A DNA stretch of 20,789 bases from JBMYQA01 sp049600855 (GTDB lineage: Bacteria > Bacteroidota > Bacteroidia > Cytophagales > Flammeovirgaceae): contig JBMYQA010000087.1 in NCBI GenBank assembly GCA_049600855.1, positions 1 through 20,789 on the forward strand, in the 5' to 3' direction. The position numbers and the translations under genes were made by a program. Under the pieces are notes generated by a model, which had not been told where the DNA came from, searched no databases, and saw only the letters and a program-made list of their open reading frames with translations. This document shows positions 6,615 to 13,565 of this stretch, one piece after another; position 1 is the first letter of the stretch; every line of letters starts with the position of its first letter.

Positions 6615-8123
6615 ATGGCTAACATCGGAAAAGTTACACAGGTAATCGGACCAGTAGTTGACGTGAGCTTTGAGGAAGAAGGGTCAAAGTTGCCCAATAT
6701 TTTGGATGCATTGGAGGTTTTCAAAAATGATGGTACAAAAGTAGTACTAGAAGTGCAGCAGCACTTAGGTGAGAACCGAGTAAGAACCATTGCAATGGAC
6801 GGAACAGAAGGATTGCAAAGAGGCATGAATGTGACAGATACTGGAGACACGATTGCAATGCCTGTAGGTGATGATATCCGTGGACGATTATTTAATGTGG
6901 TAGGAGAAGCAATTGATGGCTTACCACAACCTAAAGGTGATAAAAAGCTTCCGATTCACCGTTCAGCTCCTAAGTTTGAGGAACTTTCTACAACTACCGA
7001 TGTACTTTACACAGGTATTAAAGTAATCGACTTGCTTGCTCCTTATGTAAAAGGTGGAAAAATTGGTTTATTCGGTGGTGCTGGTGTAGGTAAAACCGTA
7101 TTGATCATGGAGCTGGTAAACAATATTGCAAAGGCTTATTCTGGTCTTTCGGTGTTTGCTGGTGTAGGTGAGCGTACGCGTGAAGGAAATGACTTACTTC
7201 GTGAATTCTTGGAGTCTGACATCATCAAGTATGGTAAAGATTTCTTGCACTCCATGGAAAATGATGGTTGGGACTTGGCTTCTGTAGATATGGATGTGAT
7301 GGTGGAGTCTCAAGCAACATTAGTATTTGGTCAAATGAATGAACCTCCTGGTGCACGTGCTCGTGTGGCATTATCAGGATTAACCGTTGCCGAGTACTTC
7401 CGCGATGGGGAGGGTGAAGGCCAAGGTCGTGATATCCTTTTCTTTATTGATAATATCTTCCGTTTCACCCAAGCTGGTTCTGAGGTATCTGCACTTTTAG
7501 GCCGTATGCCTGCTGCGGTGGGTTACCAACCAACATTGGCTACTGAAATGGGTGCCATGCAAGAGCGTATCACTTCAACAAAGCGTGGTTCAATTACTTC
7601 TGTACAGGCGGTTTACGTACCTGCGGATGACTTGACTGACCCCGCTCCTGCAACAACCTTTGCTCACTTAGATGCAACCACTGTACTCTCTCGTAAGATT
7701 GCCTCTTTGGGTATCTATCCTGCGGTAGACCCGCTCGATTCCACTTCTCGTATCATGAACGCCGAAGTATTGGGTGATGAGCACTATGGTACTGCACGTA
7801 AAGTTCAAGAAACGTTACAGCGTTACAATGAATTGCAAGATATCATCGCCATTCTTGGTATGGATGAATTGAGTGAAGAAGATAAATTAATCGTAACGCG
7901 TGCGCGTAGGGTGCAACGTTTCTTATCGCAGCCTTTCCACGTAGCGGAGCAGTTTACCAACATCCCTGGTGTATTCGTAGACATCAAAGAAACCATTAAA
8001 GGTTTCAATGAAATCATGGATGGTAAGCACGATCACTTGCCTGAAGCAGCTTTTAACTTGGTAGGTTCTATCGAAGAAGCTGTAGCTAAAGGAGAGAAGT
8101 TGATCGCTGAGGCGAAAAAATAA
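6615..8123 (+). CDS. atpD: F-type ATP synthase subunit beta
   Basis: This is the catalytic subunit of F1, which makes ATP at three sites in the alpha3-beta3 ring on the cytoplasmic face of the inner membrane. From the ATG at 6615 it has 502 residues. Seen in the sequence are the P-loop GGAGVGKT (154-161, Lys160), the catalytic Glu186 in GERTREGND, the long conserved stretch around SALLGRMPSAVGYQPT (Ala replaces the Ser), and the DELSEED lever that contacts gamma. A GTG two codons upstream at 6609 is in frame, but the ATG start yields the family-typical N-terminus Met-Ala-Asn-Ile-Gly-Lys. Only atpC follows; the other ATP synthase genes are not in the window. A separate atpDC unit is familiar in Bacteroidota. 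Confidence 0.97.
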   Translation: MANIGKVTQVIGPVVDVSFEEEGSKLPNILDALEVFKNDGTKVVLEVQQHLGENRVRTIAMDGTEGLQRGMNVTDTGDTIAMPVGDDIRGRLFNVVGEAIDGLPQPKGDKKLPIHRSAPKFEELSTTTDVLYTGIKVIDLLAPYVKGGKIGLFGGAGVGKTVLIMELVNNIAKAYSGLSVFAGVGERTREGNDLLREFLESDIIKYGKDFLHSMENDGWDLASVDMDVMVESQATLVFGQMNEPPGARARVALSGLTVAEYFRDGEGEGQGRDILFFIDNIFRFTQAGSEVSALLGRMPAAVGYQPTLATEMGAMQERITSTKRGSITSVQAVYVPADDLTDPAPATTFAHLDATTVLSRKIASLGIYPAVDPLDSTSRIMNAEVLGDEHYGTARKVQETLQRYNELQDIIAILGMDELSEEDKLIVTRARRVQRFLSQPFHVAEQFTNIPGVFVDIKETIKGFNEIMDGKHDHLPEAAFNLVGSIEEAVAKGEKLIAEAKK

Positions 8124-8136
8124 TTAAGTTATTAGA

Positions 8137-8186
8137 ATGTGGTTAAGTAGATTGGAGTAATCCAATGATACTTACCACATTTTTTT
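8137..8186 (+). terminator. Terminator-like hairpin between atpD and atpC
   Basis: A lower stem of 12 bp (8137-8149 with 8169-8180, one T bulged) and an upper stem of 6 bp (ATTGGA 8151-8156 with TCCAAT 8161-8166) are joined by a small internal loop and capped by GTAA. A run of seven T follows at 8180-8186. This has every feature of an intrinsic terminator yet lies inside a two-gene unit, 25 nt before the atpC start, so partial read-through or attenuation is likely. Confidence 0.75.
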
Positions 8187-8210
8187 ATAAATCATTAAAT
8201 TTCCATCAAC

Positions 8211-8474
8211 ATGCATTTGGAAATCATTACTCCAGACGTTAAAGCATTTGAAGGTGAGGTTTCAGCAGTGAAAGTTCCGGGAACAGATGGAACATTCGAA
8301 ATGCTAGACAAGCACGCCAACATCATCAGTACGCTGATTAATGGTGAAGTTCGTGTAAAAACAGCCAGCAACGAAACCAAAACATTCGACATCGAAGGTG
8401 GTGTTGTTGAAATGCTTGACAACAAAGTGGTCATTTTAGCAGAAGCGATCAAAGCTGGATTGGCAGAGAGTTAA
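8211..8474 (+). CDS. atpC: F-type ATP synthase subunit epsilon, short form
   Basis: Epsilon sits on gamma at the base of F1 and links it to the c-ring. The 87 residues cover only the N-terminal beta-sandwich: the family-typical start Met-x-Leu-x-Ile-x-Thr-Pro, then Gly-Thr-Asp-Gly-Thr-Phe-Glu-Met-Leu-x-x-His (24-35), and Ile-Glu-Gly-Gly-Val-Val-Glu-Met (61-68). The C-terminal helical hairpin present in about 135-residue enterobacterial proteins, which can rise and block ATP hydrolysis, is absent. Short epsilons are familiar in Bacteroidota, so this is probably the natural form and not a truncation. The start lies 87 nt after the atpD stop, behind the hairpin described above. Confidence 0.93.
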   Translation: MHLEIITPDVKAFEGEVSAVKVPGTDGTFEMLDKHANIISTLINGEVRVKTASNETKTFDIEGGVVEMLDNKVVILAEAIKAGLAES

Positions 8475-8501
8475 TCGAATCACTTCCACTTCAAAGAGAT
8501 G

Positions 8502-8530
8502 AAGGCTTCCTGAGAAGGAGGTCTTTTTTT
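8502..8530 (+). terminator. Intrinsic terminator of atpDC
   Basis: AAGGCTTCCT (8502-8511) pairs with AGGAGGTCTT (8516-8525), 10 bp including two G-U pairs, around a GAGA tetraloop, and runs directly into further T residues to 8530. It starts 28 nt after the atpC stop codon. Confidence 0.8.
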
Positions 8531-8601
8531 GTTTATCCTATTGTAAACTATTAGATTAACATAAATGAAACACTGAATAAAGGAAATAGGATATTGTATA
8601 T

Positions 8602-11600
8602 ATGGCTAAAAGATCATTTTTAACAAGAATAAAAGAAGAACAAGAAAATATATTTATTGGAAGAGCGAGTTATATAGAAAGTTTTACTAGAAACTTTGAA
8701 TCCAATTGGCCTATTGGAGTTTTCAATATCTATGGACAGGGAGGAGTAGGGAAGACCTTCTTGAGCAAGAAGTTTATGTCGATAGCCCAAGAAAAGCGGC
8801 ACCTTACAATTTACACAGAGGATAGTGTGAAAGACATATTGACATGGTTCCATCAAGTTTCAGAACAATTAAAACTCCAAAGAATCACCTTATCAAATTT
8901 TGATAAACAATATAAAACCTACCAACAGCAGCTCAAAAAGCTTGAAGCAGATCCAGAAAAGCCAAAGAGTATGCTAAAAGGATTAGTCAAGTTTGCTTCA
9001 CGAGGGTTGATTAAAGAAGGGAAAAAACTTCCAGGAACAGAGCTGTTGGGTGAATTTGTAAATATAGATGAAGAGGCTGCATCAAGTGCTTTAAGCGATT
9101 GGGCTGATTTTGCGTATAAGAAATTAAAAAATAAGGATGAAGTAGAGTTGGTGATTCATCCTGTTAAAGTGCTCAGTGCATTATTTTGGGAAGATATCTA
9201 TGATCAGATTGATGATCAATACCTCTGTTTCTTTATGGATACCTTCGAAGAAACTGATCATTATTTAGAGAAGTGGTTATTGGATGTGTTTGATGGAAAG
9301 TACGGGAATAAAATTCCTGAGAAATCCATTTTTATCATCGCAGGGAGAGACGAGTTACCACTTGATCGTTGGTCAAAGTTTGGAAATCTTTTACAGCGAC
9401 TAGCATTAGATGTTTTTGATGAAGAAGAAACAGAACAGTTTTTTCTAGTAAAAGGAGTAACAGAAGAGGCTGTTCGTCAAGATATCATAAGACTATCGAA
9501 TAACCTTCCAATCTTATTAGCCTTATTAGCTGAAACGGCTAAAATTGACTCGGGTAATCCTATTCAAGATAAAAGCGACACGGCAGTTGAGCGATTTTTG
9601 AAAGGCATCAAAGATGATGCGAGAAGGGAAGTTGCTTTAAGTTTAGCCATTCCAAGAACCTTTAATCAGGACACCATCGAATTATTTATTTCAGAAGCGC
9701 AAGATGGCGCAAGTTTGTTTGATTGGTTAGTACAACAACCATTTGTACAGAAAAAAGGGAATGCATGGGTGTATCATCAAGTGGTTAGGGAACAGACCTT
9801 GAGGTATTTATATCATCGTTCGAGAGCGAAGTGGGAAAAGCTTCACGATTGTATTTATCAGTCATATCTACGAAAAAGGCAAGAGTTAGAAAAAGTATCG
9901 GTTTTAGGAAAAACGTGGGTTGAATTAAAGTGGGAAGAGTTTTATCACCTGCTTTGTATGAAACCAGAAAATAATTTAGCATTGGTCATTGCTCAACTAT
10001 TTTCAATTATCATAAAAGGAGTAGTAGACGATATAGAAGAGGAAAACTTAGAGTTTTCTGAGTTAGCAGATGTGTTTTCTCAGGTAGGAGATATCACCGA
10101 GTATGTAGGTCTGAGGGAGTGGGTGGAACTGATAGAACAGCTGAGTATTGATAATGAGGATGAGGGGATATCATTGCAAAGGTTTTTATTAAAGATTCAT
10201 GAATTCAATTGCATTGATGACCATTCCAATAAAGCATTTTTACTAACCTTAATAGGAGTAACATTTGCGCATCAAGAAAACTATGAGCTTGCTTTAAAAT
10301 ATAGTTCACAAGGGATGGCGCTAATTCAGAATGACTACTTTGTCATATTTATGGTTGGTCATATTTACTCTAAAATGGGCGAATCGGAGCATGCGACTGA
10401 CTATTTTAATAAAGCCATATCATTGAGTAAAAATAACTATCGATTGCATGAGTGGGTTGGGTATGATTATTATAAACGAGCAAAGTATGATTTAGCGATT
10501 AAGCACTACCAAAAAGCGTTAGCAATTAAACCAGACTACTATATGGTTTATGATAGTATGGGGGATGTATATTATAAACAAGAACAGTATGATTTAGCGA
10601 TTGAGTATTATCAAAAAGCCTTGGGTGTTAAACCCAATTATCATATTGCTTTGGATAGCATTGCAGATGTATATTATGAACAAGAACAGTATGATTTGGC
10701 AATTGAATATTACCAAAAAGTATTAGAAATAAAACCAGATAATCATATTACCTTCAATAGTATTGGAAATACATATTATGCTCAAGAACAGTATGATTTG
10801 GCGATTGAACATTATCAAAAGGCTGTGAAAATTAAGCCTGATTACCATTTCGCCTTGAATAATATTGGCAACACATATTCTAAACAAAAACGGCATGATT
10901 TAGCAATTGAATATTACCAAAAAGTATTAGAAATAAAACCAGGTAATCATATTACCTTCAATAGTATTGGAAATTCATATTATGCTCAAGAACAGTATGA
11001 TTTGGCAATTGAACATTATCAGAAGGCAATGGAAATGAAACCTGATTACCATATTGCGCTAAATAATATGGGATATCTATACTATGTACAAAAAAAGTAT
11101 GACCTAGCAATTGAATATTACCAAAAAGCCTTAGACCTTAAACCAAGTAATTATATCGCTTTAAATAGTATTGGTAATACATATTCTAATCAAGAACAGT
11201 ATGGTTTGGCGATTGAATATTATCAAAAAGCCTTAGACGTTAAATCTGATTATCACATTGCTTTAGATAATATTGCAGATGTATATTATGAACAAGAGCA
11301 GTATGATTTAGCAATTGAGTATTACCAAAAAGCCTTAGACCTTAAACCTGATTATCATATCGCTTTAAATAGTATCGGAAATACATATTCTAAACAAGAA
11401 CGGTATGATTTAGCGATTGAATATTATCAAAAGGCCCTAGATGTTAAATCTGATGATCACATCGCTTTGGATAATATTGCAGATGTGTACGCTAATCAAG
11501 AACAGTATGATTTAGCAATTGAGTATTACCAAAAAGTCTTAGACCTTAAACCTGATTACCACTTCGCTTTGGATAGCATTGCAGATTTGTACTATAAACA

Positions 11601-12477
11601 AGGGCAGTATGATTTAGCAATTGAGCATTATCAAAAATCTGTGGAAATTAAGCCAGATCACCAAGTTGCATTAAGCAATATAGGCTATCTATATCATCAG
11701 CAAAAAAAATATGATTTGGCGATTGTGTATTATCAAAAGGCAGTAAACATTAAATCAGGTTATTACACTGCTATAAAAAATATAGGTGATGTATATTATG
11801 AACAAGAGCAATATGATTTAGCCATTGAATATTATCAAAAGGCAGTAAACGTTAAACCAGATTATTACACTGCTATAGAAAATATAGGTGATGCTTATGT
11901 AGAGCAAAAGAAGTATGACTTAGCCATTGAGTATTATCACAAAGCTGTGGAGGTTCGACCGAATGATATAACGTGTTACATGAAAATAGGAGGGGCCTAT
12001 TATCATCTCAAAAAGCATGACTTAGCCATTGCGTATTGTCAGAAGGTATTAGAACTTGAACCGCATAATTATGAGCATTATATCTTGATTGGCATACTTT
12101 ATATGATAGCCGAGCATCCTGATCGGGCCAATGATTATTATAATCAGGCACTTCAATTAAAACCAGACGATAGCGAAGCGTATGAAGATTGGCTATTCAA
12201 TGTAATGAAGTATGGGATGCTCTGCGATGCGAAAGCAATACTCGAACAAGCTTCTCAGTTAGCACGCACTCCCAAAATAGTCATGTACTTAGGACATTTT
12301 AAGTTGGTACATCAGGAGGAAAAAGAGGCTGTTGAACAGTACCGTGAGAGTTTACAGGGATTTACTTCAGCTGAAGAGTTTAAAGAGGAGTTTGAATCTC
12401 ATATTGAATATTTAGAACGATATGGGCTAGATAAACAGTTTTTAAATTTGATCATCGAAAAAATCGTGAAAAAATGA
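8602..12477 (+). CDS. STAND-type P-loop ATPase with long TPR array
   Basis: The 1291-residue protein appears cytoplasmic: no signal peptide or membrane segment is seen. Residues 1-43 are a short lead. A STAND/NB-ARC-like module follows: Walker A GQGGVGKT (45-52, Lys51), Walker B ending Phe-Phe-Met-Asp213 with Glu216/Glu217, a sensor Ala-Gly-Arg249-Asp-Glu, and Asn-Leu-Pro (301-303) of the NB-ARC GxP region. Residues about 380-420 look like a winged-helix segment. From 544 to about 1223 there are some 20 TPRs of 34 residues; units 3-18 (612-1155) contain no insertion or deletion. STAND proteins are molecular switches that oligomerise when their repeat sensor binds a ligand; many serve in antiviral defence or signalling. 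No effector domain is recognisable at either end, although residues 90-200 form an unassigned insert. It sits alone between the atpDC terminator and fecR. No convincing promoter is visible at 8531-8601. The target is unknown. Confidence 0.85.
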   Translation: MAKRSFLTRIKEEQENIFIGRASYIESFTRNFESNWPIGVFNIYGQGGVGKTFLSKKFMSIAQEKRHLTIYTEDSVKDILTWFHQVSEQLKLQRITLSNFDKQYKTYQQQLKKLEADPEKPKSMLKGLVKFASRGLIKEGKKLPGTELLGEFVNIDEEAASSALSDWADFAYKKLKNKDEVELVIHPVKVLSALFWEDIYDQIDDQYLCFFMDTFEETDHYLEKWLLDVFDGKYGNKIPEKSIFIIAGRDELPLDRWSKFGNLLQRLALDVFDEEETEQFFLVKGVTEEAVRQDIIRLSNNLPILLALLAETAKIDSGNPIQDKSDTAVERFLKGIKDDARREVALSLAIPRTFNQDTIELFISEAQDGASLFDWLVQQPFVQKKGNAWVYHQVVREQTLRYLYHRSRAKWEKLHDCIYQSYLRKRQELEKVSVLGKTWVELKWEEFYHLLCMKPENNLALVIAQLFSIIIKGVVDDIEEENLEFSELADVFSQVGDITEYVGLREWVELIEQLSIDNEDEGISLQRFLLKIHEFNCIDDHSNKAFLLTLIGVTFAHQENYELALKYSSQGMALIQNDYFVIFMVGHIYSKMGESEHATDYFNKAISLSKNNYRLHEWVGYDYYKRAKYDLAIKHYQKALAIKPDYYMVYDSMGDVYYKQEQYDLAIEYYQKALGVKPNYHIALDSIADVYYEQEQYDLAIEYYQKVLEIKPDNHITFNSIGNTYYAQEQYDLAIEHYQKAVKIKPDYHFALNNIGNTYSKQKRHDLAIEYYQKVLEIKPGNHITFNSIGNSYYAQEQYDLAIEHYQKAMEMKPDYHIALNNMGYLYYVQKKYDLAIEYYQKALDLKPSNYIALNSIGNTYSNQEQYGLAIEYYQKALDVKSDYHIALDNIADVYYEQEQYDLAIEYYQKALDLKPDYHIALNSIGNTYSKQERYDLAIEYYQKALDVKSDDHIALDNIADVYANQEQYDLAIEYYQKVLDLKPDYHFALDSIADLYYKQGQYDLAIEHYQKSVEIKPDHQVALSNIGYLYHQQKKYDLAIVYYQKAVNIKSGYYTAIKNIGDVYYEQEQYDLAIEYYQKAVNVKPDYYTAIENIGDAYVEQKKYDLAIEYYHKAVEVRPNDITCYMKIGGAYYHLKKHDLAIAYCQKVLELEPHNYEHYILIGILYMIAEHPDRANDYYNQALQLKPDDSEAYEDWLFNVMKYGMLCDAKAILEQASQLARTPKIVMYLGHFKLVHQEEKEAVEQYRESLQGFTSAEEFKEEFESHIEYLERYGLDKQFLNLIIEKIVKK
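10435..12066 (+). repeat. Tandem 102-bp repeats encoding 16 TPR units
   Basis: Sixteen consecutive 102-bp units encode 34-residue TPRs with the core Tyr-Asp-Leu-Ala-Ile-Glu-Tyr-Tyr-Gln-Lys-Ala in nearly every unit and no length variation. Similarity is strong at DNA level too: 10700-10824 and 10904-11028 differ at about five positions of 125, a spacing of exactly two units (204 bp). Units 10-11 and 12-13 show a second two-unit resemblance. This points to recent tandem duplication or gene conversion. Confidence 0.95.
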
Positions 12478-12533
12478 ACTTTTCCCTAGAAAAATAGCAG
12501 ATCCCATAGGGGAAAACAAGGTGTTCACAGTCT
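12475..12533 (+). promoter_or_regulatory. Bipartite conserved element upstream of fecR (copy A)
   Basis: Aligned without gaps to 16215-16273 this 59-nt stretch shares TGAACTTTT (12475-12483), an A-rich AAAAATA block, ATAGGGGA (12506-12513) and GTCT (12530-12533), all at identical distances, while the 16 nt between the last two blocks have diverged almost fully. This is the pattern of a promoter-like site with two contact boxes. GTCT is compatible with a -10 box of an ECF sigma factor. It overlaps the STAND gene stop codon and lies 72 nt before fecR. Confidence 0.5.
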
Positions 12534-12605
12534 CCATTATAGACGAAGTAATAGCTGCCGGTACTTCTTTATTCAAAACAGTCTTCACGGATTAAGTACT
12601 TACAT

Positions 12606-13565
12606 ATGGAGGAAATTGAATACCTAAAGCTATTATATCGACATTACGATAGCCAGATAGAGCTGGAAGAGTTGGAGCAGTTGAAGAAATGGCAAAATGC
12701 ATCACAAGAATCTCAACGCATTGCTTACCTTTTTGATATGGCTTGGCAAGAAAGCCTGAACTTGCGATCAAGTGTGCCCATAGATTTAGACAATGAGTTT
12801 TTCCAATTAAAACGAAGAATTGAGGCGCAAACAGAACCAGTTATACCACATAAAAAATGGTACAAGACACCTGTAAATTGGTATGGCTTTGCAGCCAGTA
12901 TACTGTTTTTGGTAGCCGTTGCCATTGTGATTAAACTCATTATCAATCTAAATACAAAACCCAACTGGGTTGAAGTGGTCACTGGAGAACAGTCTAAGCA
13001 AATTATGTTGGAAGATGGATCTGAGGTTTATCTCGAAGGTAATAGTGCTTTAAGTTATCCAACTAAATTCTCGGAAAACGAACGCTTGCTATATTTAACA
13101 GGCGAGGCCTCTTTTAAGGTGATTCATCAAGAACAACGGCCTTTTGTTGTGGAAGCCATTGATCGACATCGCCCACTTCGCAGGCATCATCAGGAAACTA
13201 CGGTGAATGTGTTGGAAGGAAGTTGCCAGTTTAGAACCCAAAACACAGCAGATGCGCCTTGGATAAATCAGGGAGAAAAAGGAATATATGATTTTGAAAA
13301 AGGAGGCTTCACAGTAGTTAATATTCAAAAATCTTGTGTTAAATTTATTGATACTCCTCTTGCTCAAGTAATTGAACATTTAGAAGTTACTTATCAGATA
13401 GACATTGAACTTGACCGCCAAGTGCTTCGAACATGCTTATTAACCATGAGCGTTTGCCAAGATCATAAAAAAGAGGCATTACAGGTTATCTCGATTATTT
13501 TTGATTTAGAGGTGGTACAAAAAAGTAATAAAGTATTTCAACTTAAAGGTGGAAGTTGTAAATGA
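12606..13565 (+). CDS. FecR-family anti-sigma / signal transducer
   Basis: FecR proteins sit in the inner membrane, hold or activate an ECF sigma factor in the cytoplasm and sense the plug side of a TonB receptor in the periplasm. The 319-residue product shows this layout: a charged cytoplasmic region (1-85), one membrane helix (about 93-115), a periplasmic FecR domain (121-235) with Leu-Glu-Asp-Gly-Ser-Glu-Val (135-141), Ser-Tyr-Pro-x-x-Phe (150-155) and Leu-Thr-Gly-Glu-Ala-Ser-Phe (164-170), and a C-terminal DUF4974-like domain (about 245-315). The usual Leu-Gly-Thr-x-Phe-Asn-Val strand is absent; a basic stretch Arg-His-Arg-Pro-Leu-Arg-Arg-His-His (187-195) occupies that place. The stop overlaps the receptor start (ATGA), so the two are coupled. 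No sigma gene lies upstream, where it usually is. Confidence 0.88.
   Translation: MEEIEYLKLLYRHYDSQIELEELEQLKKWQNASQESQRIAYLFDMAWQESLNLRSSVPIDLDNEFFQLKRRIEAQTEPVIPHKKWYKTPVNWYGFAASILFLVAVAIVIKLIINLNTKPNWVEVVTGEQSKQIMLEDGSEVYLEGNSALSYPTKFSENERLLYLTGEASFKVIHQEQRPFVVEAIDRHRPLRRHHQETTVNVLEGSCQFRTQNTADAPWINQGEKGIYDFEKGGFTVVNIQKSCVKFIDTPLAQVIEHLEVTYQIDIELDRQVLRTCLLTMSVCQDHKKEALQVISIIFDLEVVQKSNKVFQLKGGSCK

Noticed and set aside
10435..12066. Regular 102-bp repeats that might suggest a CRISPR-like or satellite array
   Set aside because: The repeats are contiguous, in frame, without spacers, and translate into canonical 34-residue TPRs inside one long gene.
12484..12515. CCCTA/TAGGG hairpin after the STAND gene as a terminator
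   Set aside because: The loop is long, one extra G breaks the stem and no T-tract follows; the right arm coincides with the ATAGGGGA block, and the homologous site at 16246 cannot form the hairpin.
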